NCBI GenBank assembly: GCA_019843655.1
Contig: JACDQD010000006.1
Coordinates: 18,618,246-18,682,245, forward strand
Direction of reading: 5' to 3'
Origin: Lethocerus indicus
Taxonomy: Eukaryota; Arthropoda; Insecta; Hemiptera; Belostomatidae
Length of the DNA stretch: 64,000 nucleotides
Under the pieces are notes generated by a model, which made no database searches, was not told where the DNA came from, and worked only from the letters and a program-made list of their open reading frames with translations. Every line of letters starts with the position of its first letter. Position 1 is the stretch's first letter. Positions 1-9,700 of the stretch are shown here, piece after piece. A program made the translations under genes and the position numbers.

Positions 1-852
1 TTCCACAATTCCAATTTACTTGTGATCTTATGCTGAGTTGAACCAACATATCCGTTGCCACTCCGCATATGAAAGCTATGCCATAAACTCATACATTGGA
101 ACCTAAACTTCCGTTTCAGGACATGTGACTGATTGAATAAACCTCCCACTTCCTTGAAGTTTTTATTTTAAAATTTGTTTATAACTAAATTATTAGTACT
201 ATTATAGGATTATTAGGAATGTATTTCATGATATACAATAGTGAAGGATTAGATTTTTTTAATAGTACATATAGTAATGTTTGCTACGTCTGAAGCTCAA
301 AGTTTATAATTTATCAAACTCAAATTCAAAAGTCACAATGTACATAAAATAAAATGTTACATTTTATTAATGGACTGCTGTCACAGAAAATGATTTTTCG
401 TTATTACATTTTTAACATGAAAACATTTGAAAAATAAATAATAAAAATTTAATGATAAAAAATAATAAATACAACCACAACGCATGAATATTTTCACAAC
501 ATTTTCCATTGTGGTCATTCCCAATATTTTCAAATGAATTAAATTTGTATGTAATAAATATTCTATATTACACAAAAATTTTTTATACAATACATAATAA
601 CTGGAATAAATCAAGAAACTGTCAATACAATTTTTATGACTGTAAATAATGGTTTGGAATACAGATTACTTATGGGAATTTATTCCCTAATTAACAAATA
701 ATTAAAAAAACCCTATTCCTTTGCTCCAACGGCTAAAATTATAGGATATAATTAAATATCCTAATTATTACAACACATAATCATCTTTCAAAATGTTGTC
801 ATCATAAATCTGATGAAATGAATACACTTGGAAATGGTGCTTGTTGTGGCAC
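1..852. other. AT-rich flank, 3' side of the TP53BP1-like gene
   Basis: No coding region is supported here. The stretch is strongly AT-rich with many A and T runs. The short open frame on the minus strand at 381-614 is low-complexity in composition and has no recognisable motif. Because the minus-strand gene ends at 853, part of this stretch is probably its 3' untranslated region and the rest is intergenic. Confidence 0.6.
679..684 (-). promoter_or_regulatory. candidate polyadenylation signal (AATAAA, minus strand)
   Basis: TTTATT on the plus strand reads AATAAA on the minus strand, about 170 bases past the minus-strand stop codon at 853-855. It is the first such hexamer I noticed after the stop. 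The region is so AT-rich that chance occurrence is likely, so this is only a candidate. Confidence 0.3.
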
Positions 853-969
853 CTATATATTCCCTGTTATAATTGTTTCAATGAGCCAAGGAAATGAGAC
901 AATGGGCATATCATTCTCCTTGGACCAAGTCAACAACTCTTGAGGCAATTCTTTGTCAGCTACTATGAA
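853..969 (-). CDS. TP53BP1-like protein, last coding exon (end of second BRCT)
   Basis: On the minus strand the frame from 969 reads FIVADKELPQELLTWSKEN, continues DMPIVSFPWLIETIITGNI, and stops at TAG (855-853): 38 codons plus stop. The pattern of a hydrophobic strand ending in D, then a P-I-V-S segment followed by W and a hydrophobic helix, is the end of a BRCT domain; the tryptophan (residue 28 here) is the conserved BRCT Trp. It matches the C-terminal half of the second BRCT of 53BP1, which binds chromatin and p53 family partners in DNA damage signalling. The start is set by an AG acceptor at 970-971; an in-frame TAG lies directly upstream. The protein ends about 15 residues earlier than vertebrate 53BP1. 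The family call rests on the three exons together. Confidence 0.62.
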   Translation of the reverse strand, partial: FIVADKELPQELLTWSKENDMPIVSFPWLIETIITGNI

Positions 970-1126
970 CTACCTCTAGGCACACTATCTGTAAGTTGGG
1001 AACAATAATAATAAGACCATCAATAAATAATTTCAAAATCTTCCACTAAGATATGATAGTTTTTACTCCTAATAAATTATACATTGATAATCAAATGATG
1101 ACATGTAAGGAAGTTCCCCAGGTCAC
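970..1126 (-). other. intron between the last two TP53BP1-like exons
   Basis: Short AT-rich intron inferred from loss of the open frame between the two BRCT-coding pieces. The acceptor AG is at 970-971 on the minus strand. The donor is either GTGACC at 1126 or GTTAAG at 1138; both keep phase 0. Confidence 0.5.
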
Positions 1127-1357
1127 CCTGAACTTAACTAAATAACCTTGCCTCTGATATAGTAACAACTTTGGCACAGCATCTTCCATTAGTCTTTTCC
1201 ACAACTTCAATGAAGTAGTATTTCCACCTGCTGCAAGAACACACAAGTAGTTCTTCACAGGTTTCATTGTTGATTCTAAAATCCATTTCCCTGTCTGAAC
1301 TGACCGACCACGAGGCAATGCCACTGCATTTTTCAATAATTGTTTTACTGGCTTATT
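1127..1357 (-). CDS. TP53BP1-like protein, middle exon (BRCT1 to BRCT2 linker and start of BRCT2)
   Basis: The minus-strand frame from 1357 reads NKPVKQLLKNAVALPRGRS, then a linker, then KNYLCVLAAGGNTTSLKLW. The acceptor is strong: a T-rich tract ending in CTAG directly upstream (1358-1361). N...LP.G.S is the signature that follows the first BRCT in 53BP1, and the V-L-A...N...LW segment is the first strand and helix of the second BRCT. Phase 0 at the start matches the phase-0 donor of the upstream exon at 2230. The 3' end is ambiguous: GTTAAG gives an exon ending at 1139 (73 codons), GTGACC one ending at 1127 (77 codons). An alternative reading as another BRCT protein is possible, but the order of motifs fits 53BP1 best. 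Confidence 0.62.
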
Positions 1358-2229
1358 CTAGTCCAAAAAAAGAATTTTTATAAGTAACTTATAATTTCTG
1401 TCAATTATAAAACAGCAATTATAAATTAGCAATTAAAAACAAATATATGAAAATTAAATTAAACATACAAAGCAGAAAAGAATAAAATAAACATATATGT
1501 ATAATGAAATAGGAATAATGGTTAACACATTTAAACCAACTTAAATTCTTTAAAAGTGTAAAGAATTTTATTATGAACAGTAATAATGGAATTTACTATA
1601 AATTGCATAATTTTATTGCATTATAAAAAAAAACTAGCATTTTTTTATTGAATTAAAACTTTTTAACTCTATGCCTTACTTTGACTATTCTTTATAACTA
1701 AAAAAAATAAATTGTTGAAATTTACTTTCTAATATTTATGTTAGGGAAAATAACTTTAAGCAATATAGTTTTATCTTTACAATAAGTATGATTGCAGAAT
1801 TAGCATAGTTATAGAAGTGTATTAGCTTATAAATGGAATGTTTAAATGTTAAAGGGCTGCAAAGAACGAAAATAGTTGTTAATGTATTCAATGGTCCCTT
1901 GGTGGCTTAAATGAATTAACGGAAGTACTTGAAATATTGATCAGGTCAGTATTTCATGCCTCTAGGTTTCTAGCATTGTTTAATGGTTTATTGCAGCCAT
2001 AAACCAGTAAATTACACCAATCTCATAAATGAAAAAGTAGATGTTCAATTTATGATCTCTATTTGTGTTCCATAACATTTATACAATCTTCATTTAAGAT
2101 AATATTTATCTTAATACAAATATTAAATAATTTGTATACTAATACTGTCTACATATTTTTCTGTAAAAAAAAAACAAATACTCTGAGGTTTGGACCTCAC
2201 AACTAAGAAGTCATACATAATAACTTTAC
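1358..2229 (-). other. intron of the TP53BP1-like gene
   Basis: AT-rich, about 870 bases, flanked on the minus strand by a GTAAAG donor (2229 downward) and a pyrimidine-rich CTAG acceptor (ending at 1358). I see no open frame, repeat or RNA gene inside it. Confidence 0.6.
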
Positions 2230-2352
2230 CTGAACACAGCAATCAGTTATAAGATCATGACGACAGATTTTAATCCCATTAACAATAGCCAACAGGTGAT
2301 TGGCAGTTCTGCAAGGAGTATCAGTGATGACCAATTTGTATGAGGTGAATAA
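2230..2352 (-). CDS. TP53BP1-like protein, exon carrying most of BRCT1; abuts the satellite array
   Basis: The minus-strand frame reads LFTSYKLVITDTPCRTANHL, continues LAIVNGIKICRHDLITDCC, and ends VQ before a GTAAAG donor at 2229. Y..L-(I/V)-x-D followed by CRT, then a G-I-x-x-C segment and a hydrophobic helix, matches the first BRCT of 53BP1, and it is followed in the next exon by the expected N...LP.G.S. With the start at 2352 (AG acceptor at 2353-2354) the exon is 41 codons, phase 0 at both ends. The odd part is its 5' end: bases 2335-2352 and everything upstream are satellite sequence, so the first six codons coincide with a satellite unit edge and the acceptor AG lies in the satellite. 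An in-frame TAA occurs a few codons further upstream (2358-2360). The exon is therefore either naturally spliced from the satellite edge, or cut by the array or by an assembly join. Confidence 0.55.
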
Positions 2353-2484
2353 CTCATATTACACATATACTTATAATCTAGGACACCGAAGGAGAGCCAA
2401 TGCATGTTTCTTAACCTAAAGAGGAGAAAAAATCGACAAGATCTCCTTGTATCAGTATATTAGATGCGAGTACTCGTAACTTAG

Positions 2485-3300
2485 TATACCTATACATAAA
2501 TATTTTTGACACCCTCTTTGCGTGGATAAAGATTTTACATAAGAGTATATAAAACTATAGTAGGTGTGTGCGCACACTAAATAACCATGCAACATGCACC
2601 ATGCGGACAGAACTATGCCCCATGCATTGTGTATGTGTGGTTGTAGTAACCATGAGCTAGGGCCGTGGGGGCGCTAATCCCCATACGCCAGTACACCTCT
2701 AGCATCCCTTGCGGTATATTAAATTGCAAAACCTGTTACATAATTAACCAACTTGTATCGTCGGACCAACGTTCACCCCCCCAACTTGAGGAGAAGGCAA
2801 TCTCTCTTTGTCTGGCTCCAACCTCACGAAGACCTGTCCGGCATGGGAGGCCCTACCAGTAGCTAAGCTACCGCCGGCATAGCTCTCGAGGTTCCTGGAG
2901 CACACAAGCCCACTCGCCACGACAAGGCGGAGATGCATTTGAGTGGGGAGATAGGGCCGTTGGGGCGCTACTCCCCATACGCCAGTACCTCACTGGCATC
3001 CCTTGCTGAATATTTTACGGAAATCCGGAAAAGATATTTCGCGTCTACTGACCTAAATAACGTTATGAGAAATATGTAAAACTTATGAATACATAAAACC
3101 TAATTAGAATTGGCTCAAAACCTTATTACGAACACATATCATAAAATACTTAATTTTGGCATATATAAAGAGGGTCGGTCATAAATATTATAATAGCGTG
3201 CCATAATCTATAATGGCACATCCCATCATTAACATCAGTTGAATAAATCGTATTACACATTTACTTATATTCTAAGACGCCGACTGTGCCCACATACATG
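2485..3300 (+). repeat. D segment 1: diverged relative of U plus P, at the left edge
   Basis: It starts with a degenerate unit piece (TTTTTGACACCCTCTTTGCG), then a P-like part (CCATGCAACATGCACCATGC, the TAGGGCCGTGGGGGCGCTAA hairpin, a run of seven C), then about 170 bp not present in P that contains the 13-base inverted repeat GTAGCTAAGCTAC. A second hairpin-type copy follows (GTTGGGGCGCTACTCCCC), and then a strongly diverged U, recognisable from TTGAATAAATCGTATTACAC. The whole block recurs at 19.8, 39.2 and 58.1 kb. No protein family was recognised. Confidence 0.75.
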
Positions 3301-3786
3301 TGTCTTAACCTAAATAGAAGAATAAAACGACAAGATCTCCTTTATCAGTATATTAGATGCGAGCACTCATTACGTCGTATACCAATAAATTCATATTTGG
3401 GACAGCCCCGAGGCGAATATAAGGACCTTACATAATACTATATTAATACATATGTGTGTCTGGTGCGTATTCCCTGAAATAATACTCGTCAGAGAATGAG
3501 AATACGAATAGTATATTGTCATAAATAATAACCATTGTTCATGTTCCTAAAACCTGATAGTGGCGATGTCTTAAATAATATAATTTCAATCTTATATAAA
3601 TAAAAACCAATATGCATTGTCCCTAAACCTTATTATAGATATACATAATAAATACCATTTTAGGGCGCACATAAGAAGTGTCGACCACAGGGAATATAGT
3701 ACCGTACGATGATATACAATGGCGGCACCAAACCATTTGTATGAGTCGAATAAATCATATTACACATATACTTATAATCTAGGACA
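3300..3786 (+). repeat. single A' type U unit after D segment 1
   Basis: This unit has the A' diagnostics: GGGACAGCC in place of GGGACACCATCG, ATACTATATTAATACATA in place of ATAGTATATATATACATA, and AATACTCGTC in place of AATAATCTTC. It breaks off after CTAGGACA at 3786, where a truncated P begins. Confidence 0.75.
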
Positions 3787-4180
3787 TATTTTTAAAAAAA
3801 TGACAAGTAAAACTACACTTATAACTACACCGAGTTCGTGTACACATATGAAAAATGCGAAAAATAATTAAAATTATAACTATAGTAGTTGTGTGCGAAC
3901 ACTACATGACCATGCACCATGCGAACAGAACCATGCACCATGCGAACAGAACCATGCACCATGCTTTGTGTATGTGTGGGTGTAGTAAAAATGAGCTAGG
4001 GCCGTGGGGGCGCTAATCCCCATACGCCAGTACACCTCTAGCGTCCCTTGCGGTATATTACATTGCAACCTGTTACATAATTAACAAACTTGTGTCGTTG
4101 GACCCACGTTTATACCCAAAATAGAGGACAACATAATCTCTTTGTCTGGCTCCTACCTCACGGAGACCCGGCCGGCATGA
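3787..4180 (+). repeat. truncated P insert (3' half only)
   Basis: It begins abruptly inside P at the TATTTTTAAAAAAATGACAA stretch and lacks the CA tract and both GC-rich 128-bp copies. It keeps three 21-bp minisatellite cores (ACCATGCACCATGCGAACAGA), the GGGGGCGCTAATCCCC hairpin and the tail ending CGGCCGGCATGAGAGAGCC. U resumes directly afterwards. Confidence 0.8.
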
Positions 4181-5917
4181 GAGAGCCAATGCATGTTTCT
4201 TAACCTAAATAGGAGGAAAAATCGACAAGATCTCCTTGTGTCAGTATATTAGATGCGAGTACTCATTACGTCGTATACCAATAAATTCATATTTGGGACA
4301 GCCCGTGGCGAGTATAAGGACCTTACATAATACTATATTAATACATATATGTGTGTGGTGCGTATTGCCTGAAATAATAATCTTCGGAGAATGAGAATAC
4401 GAGTAGTATATTGTAATAAATAATAACCATTGTTCATGTTCCTAAAACCTGATTGTGGCGATGTCTTAAATAATATAATTTCAATCTTATATAAATAAAA
4501 ACCAATATGCATTGTCCCTAAACCTTATTATAGATATACATAATAAATACCATTTTAGGGCGCACATAAGAAGTGTCGACCACAGGGAATATAGTACCGT
4601 ACGATGATATACAATGGCGGCACCAAACCATTTGTATGAGTCGAATAAATCATATTACACATATACTTATAATCTAGGACACCGAAGGAGAGCCAATGCA
4701 TGTTTCTTAACCTAAATAGGAGAATAGAACGACAAGATCTCCTTGTATCAGTATATAAGATGCGAGTACTCATTACGTCGTATACCAATACATTCATATT
4801 TGGGACACCATCGTGGCGTGTATAAGGACCTTACATAATAGTATATATATACATATGTGTGTGGTGCGTATTGCCTGAAATAATAATCTTCGGAGAATGA
4901 GAATACGAGTAGTATATTGTAATAAATAATAACCATTGTTCATGTTCCTAAAACCTGATTGTGGCGATGTCTTAAATAATATAATTTTAATCTTATATAA
5001 ATAAAACCAATATGCATCGTCCCTAAACCTTATTATAGATATACATAATAAATACCATTTTAGGGCGCACATAAGAAGTGTCGACCACAGGGAATATAGT
5101 ACCGTACGATGATATACAATGGCGGCACCAAACCATTTGTATGAGTCGAATAAATCATATTACACATATACTTATAATCTAGGACACCGAAGGAGGGCCA
5201 ATGCATGTCTCTTAACCTAAATAGGAGAACAAAACGACAAGATCTCCTTGTATCAGTATATAAGATGCGAGTACTCATTACGTCGTATACCAATACATTC
5301 ATATTTGGGACACCATCGTGGCGTGTATAAGGACCTTACATAATAGTATATATATACATATGTGTGTGGTGCGTATTGCCTGAAATAATAATCTTCGGAG
5401 AATGAGAATACGAGTAGTATATTGTAATAAATAATAACCATTGTTCATGTTCCTAAAACCTGATTGTGGCGATGTCTTAAATAATATAATTTCAATCTTA
5501 TATAAATAAAAACCAATATGAATCGTCCCTAAACCTTATTATAGATATACATAATAAATACCTATTTAGGGCGCACATAAGAAGTGACGACCACAGGGAA
5601 TATAGTACCGTGCGATGATATACAATGGCGGCACCAAACCATTTGTATGAGTCGAATAAATCATATTACACATATACTTATAATCTAGGACACCGAAGGA
5701 GAGCCAATGCATGTTTCTTAACCTAAATAGGAGAATAGAACGACAAGATCTCCTTGTATCAGTATATAAGATGCGAGTACTCATTACGTCGTATACCAAT
5801 ACCCTTACATAATAGTATATATATACATATGTGTGTTGCGTATTGCATGAAATAATAATCTTCGGAGAATGAGAATACGAATAGTATATTGTTATAAATA
5901 ATAACCATTGTTTATGT
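4181..5917 (+). repeat. U array block (one A' unit, then A units)
   Basis: About 3.5 units. The first is of the A' type, as usual just downstream of P. The last carries a 37-bp deletion joining CCAATAC to CCTTACATAATAG at about 5802, just upstream of the next P. Confidence 0.85.
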
Positions 5918-6002
5918 TTCAGATAATGGCGATATTATAAGTTTAAATTCCCTCACCCCTTTCATAAGGAACTGGAAATTTTGGGTTATGTTAGGTTAGG
6001 CA

Positions 6003-6010
6003 AACACACA

Positions 6011-6052
<42 letters not shown>
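6003..6052 (+). repeat. CA microsatellite inside P
   Basis: A run of CA dinucleotides with an AAAC interruption near its start. Corresponding tracts occur in other P copies at about 14215, 15490, 27976, 31023 and 41050, and as GT at 47882 and 52960. Their lengths differ from copy to copy, and the copy at 22.9 kb has lost the tract. Confidence 0.95.
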
Positions 6053-6055
<3 letters not shown>

Positions 6056-6062
6056 AAACCCA

Positions 6063-6299
6063 CGGCACTTATCCGGGACGTACGGGGACTACTCAGCTGC
6101 CCTTTCTGAGGACGCGGTTTTCCCACACGGTACCATCCGGTGGCCGGGGCCTTGACTCAGCTGACCTTGCGGATGCTGATCAGAAGCCGACGGCACTTAT
6201 CCGGGACGTACGGGGACTACTCAGCTGCCCTTTCGGAGGAAGCGGTTTTCCCACACGGTACCATCCGGTGGCTGGGGCCTCGACTCAGCTGACCTTGCG
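6063..6299 (+). repeat. two tandem copies of a GC-rich 128-bp repeat inside P
   Basis: CGGCACTTATCCGGGACGTA starts at 6063 and again at 6191. Both copies continue through ACTCAGCTGCCCTTTC, GCGGTTTTCCCACACGGTAC and CATCCGGTGG to CAGCTGACCTTGCG. The copies differ at CCGGGGCCTTGAC versus CTGGGGCCTCGAC, and these two versions keep their order in most complete P copies. It is by far the most GC-rich sequence in the array. Confidence 0.9.
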
Positions 6300-6503
6300 T
6301 ACCCGGTTCATACATTTATTCCTAAATCAAATTGTGCACAACTAATCTACGGTATTCCAACCACTCGAGGACCACAAAAAAGGTATTTTAAAAAAAATGA
6401 CAAGTAAAACTACACTTATAACTACACCGAGTTCGTGTACACATATGAAAATGCGAAAATAATTAAAATTATAACTATAGTAGTTGTGTGCGAACACTAC
6501 ATG

Positions 6504-6559
6504 ACCATGCACCATGCGAACAGAACCATGCACCATGCGAACAGAACCATGCACCATGC
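6504..6559 (+). repeat. 21-bp minisatellite in P
   Basis: ACCATGCACCATGCGAACAGA is repeated in tandem, two full copies plus a partial one. The period is a multiple of three, so it gives an open heptapeptide repeat on the minus strand, but no start context or longer frame supports translation. The P copies at 31.5 and 52.6 kb have one more copy. Confidence 0.9.
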
Positions 6560-6599
6560 TTTGTGTATGTGTGGGTGTAGTAAAAATGAGCTAGGGCCG

Positions 6600-6617
6600 T
6601 GGGGGCGCTAATCCCCA
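6600..6617 (+). other. small hairpin in P (TGGGG...CCCCA)
   Basis: TGGGGGCGCTAATCCCCA can pair TGGGG with CCCCA around an eight-base loop. It occurs in nearly every P and D copy and is among the most conserved pieces. A fold is predicted only; no function is known. Confidence 0.5.
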
Positions 6618-6772
6618 TACGCCAGTACACCTCTAGCGTCCCTTGCGGTATATTACATTGCAACCTGTTACATAATTAACAAACTTGTGTCGTTGGACCC
6701 ACGTTTATACCCAAAATAGAGGACAAGATAATCTCTTTGTCTGGCTCCTACCTCACGGAGACCCGGCCGGCA

Positions 6773-9700
6773 TGAGAGAGCCAATGCATGTTTCTTAACC
6801 TAAATAGGAGGAAAAATCGACAAGATCTCCTTGTGTCAGTATATTAGATGCGAGTACTCATTACGTCGTATACGAATAAATTCATATTTGGGACAGCCCC
6901 GTGGCGAGTATAAGGACCTTACATAATACTATATTAATACATATATGTGTGTGGTGCGTATTCCCTGAAATAATACTCGTCGGAGAATGAGAATACGAAT
7001 AGTATATTGTCATTAATAATAACCATTGTTCATGTTCCTAAAACCTGATTGTGGCGATGTCTTAAATAATATAATTTCAATCTTATATAAATAAAAACCA
7101 ATATGCATTGTCCCTAAACCTTATTATAGATATACATAATAAATACCATTTTAGGGCGCACATAAGAAGTGTCGACCACAGGGAATATAGTACCGTACGA
7201 TGATATACAATGGCGGCACCAAACCATTTGTATGAGTCGAATAAATCATATTACACATATACTTATAATCTAGGACACCGAAGGAGAGCCAATGCATGTT
7301 TCTTAACCTAAATAGGAGAATAGAACGACAAGATCTCCTTGTATCAGTATATAAGATGCGAGTACTCATTACGTCGTATACCAATACATTCATATTTGGG
7401 ACACCATCGTGGCGTGTATAAGGACCTTACATAATAGTATATATATACATATGTGTGTGGTGCGTATTGCCTGAAATAATAATCTTCGGAGAATGAGAAT
7501 ACGAGTAGTATATTGTAATAAATAATAACCATTGTTCATGTTCCTAAAACCTGATTGTGGCGATGTCTTAAATAATATAATTTCAATCTTATATAAATAA
7601 AAACCAATATGCATTGTCCCTAAACCTTATTATAGATATACATAATAAATACCATTTTAGGTGCGCACATAAGAGTGTCGACCACAGGGAATATAGTACC
7701 GTGCGATGATATACAATGGCGGCACCAAACCATTTGTATGAGTCGAATAAATCATATTACACATATACTTATAATCTAGGACACCGAAGGAGAGCCAATG
7801 CATGTTTCTTAACCTAAATAGGAGAATAGAACGACAAGATCTCCTTGTATCAGTATATAAGATGCGAGTACTCATTACGTCGTATACCAATACATTCATA
7901 TTTGGGACACCATCGTGGCGTGTATAAGGACCTTACATAATAGTATATATATACATATGTGTGTGGTGCGTATTGCCTGAAATAATAATCTTCGGAGAAT
8001 GAGAATACGAATAGTATATTGTCATTAATAATAACCATTGTTCATGTTCCTAAAACCTGATTGTGGCGATGTCTTAAATAATATAATTTCAATCTTATAT
8101 AAATAAAAACCAATATGAATCGTCCCTAAACCTTATTATAGATATACATAATAAATACCTATTTAGGGCGCACATAAGAAGTGTCGACCACAGGGAATAT
8201 AGTACCGTACGATGATATACAATGGCGGCACCAAACCATTTGTATGAGTCGAATAAATCATATTACACATATACTTATAATCTAGGACACCGAAGGAGAG
8301 CCAATGCATGTTTCTTAACCTAAATAGGAGAATAGAACGACAAGATCTCCTTGTATCAGTATATTAGATGCGAGTACTCATTACGTCGTATACCAATACA
8401 TTCATATTTGGGACACCATCGTGGCGTGTATAAGGACCTTACATAATAGTATATATATACATATGTGTGTGGTGCGTATTGCCTGAAATAATAATCTTCG
8501 GAGAATGAGAATACGAATAGTATATTGTAATAAATAATAACCATTGTTCATGTTCCTAAAACCTGATTGTGGCGATGTCTTAAATAATATAATTTTAATC
8601 TTATATAAATAAAAACCAATATGCATTGTCCCTAAACCTTATTATAGATATACATAATAAATACCATTTTAGGGCGCACATAAGAAGTGTCGACCACAGG
8701 GAATATAGTACCGTACGATGATATACAATGGCGGCACCAAACCATTTGTATGAGTCGAATAAATCATATTACACATATACTTATAATCTAGGACACCGAA
8801 GGGAGGGGCCAATGCATGCCTCTTAACCTAAATAGGAGAATAGAACGACAAGATCTCCTTGTATCAGTATATAAGATGCGAGTACTCATTACGTCGTATA
8901 CCAATACATTTATATTTGGGACACCATCGTGGCGTGAATAAGGACCTTACATAATAGTATATATATACATATGTGTGTGGTGCGTATTGCCTGAAATAAT
9001 AATCTTCGGAGAATGAGAATACGAGTAGTATATTGTAATAAATAATAACCATTGTTCATGTTCCTAAAACCTGATTGTGGCGATGTCTTAAATAATATAA
9101 TTTTAATCTTATATAAATAAAAACCAATATGCATCGTCCCTAAACCTTATTATAGATATACATAATAAATACCATTTTAGGGCGCACATAAGAAGTGTCG
9201 ACCACAGGGAATATAGTACCGTACGATGATATACAATGGCGGCACCAAACCATTTGTATGAGTCGAATAAATCATATTACACATATACTTATAATCTAGG
9301 ACACCGAAGGAGGGCCAATGCATGTTTCTTAACCTAAATAGGAGGAAAAATCGACAAGATCTCCTTGTGTCAGTATATTAGATGCGAGTACTCATTACGT
9401 CGTATACCAATACATTCATATTTGGGACACCATCGTGGCGTGTATAAGGACCTTACATACTAGTATATATATACATATGTGTGTGGTGCGTATTGCCTGA
9501 AATAATAATCTTCGGAGAATGAGAATACGAGTAGTATATTGTAATAAATAATAACCATTGTTCATGTTCCTAAAACCTGATTGTGGCGATGTCTTAAATA
9601 ATATAATTTTAATCTTATATAAATAAAAACCAATATGCATCGTCCCTAAACCTTATTATAGATATACATAATAAATACCATTTTAGGGCGCACATAAGAA

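Larger units (their letters stand above)
5918..6772 (+). repeat. P insert, complete reference copy
   Basis: Parts in order: a junction ATGTTTCAGATAATGGCG where U diverges; TTATGTTAGGTTAGGCAAAC; a CA tract (about 6003-6052); two copies of a GC-rich 128-bp repeat beginning CGGCACTTATCCGGGACG at 6063 and 6191; an AT-rich linker; three 21-bp cores from 6504; the hairpin at 6600-6617; and a tail ending CGGCCGGCATGAGAGAGCC, after which U restarts at its GAGAGCCAATGCATG point. U therefore stops and restarts at different unit positions, as expected if P replaced part of a unit. It contains no coding sequence that I recognise and no obvious target-site duplication. Confidence 0.85.

Noticed and set aside
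381..614. 77-residue minus-strand frame in the left flank
   Set aside because: AT-driven composition rich in Tyr, Phe and Leu, downstream of the gene's stop codon, with no motif.
4555..4797. Recurring 60-130 residue open frames throughout the array, on the minus strand in the left arm and the plus strand in the right arm
   Set aside because: They repeat with the 506-bp unit, overlap each other in several frames, have no motif, and change length with unit indels. They are shadows of a homogeneous repeat, not a gene family.
5994..6005. Telomere-like TTAGGTTAGG inside P
   Set aside because: Only two copies of the insect telomere motif, followed by a CA tract. It recurs with P within the array, so it is not a telomere or a convincing interstitial telomere.
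6410..6663. P or D as a retrotransposon or DNA transposon with coding capacity
   Set aside because: No reverse transcriptase, transposase, integrase or long open frame was seen; no polyA tail, long terminal repeats or target-site duplication was evident.
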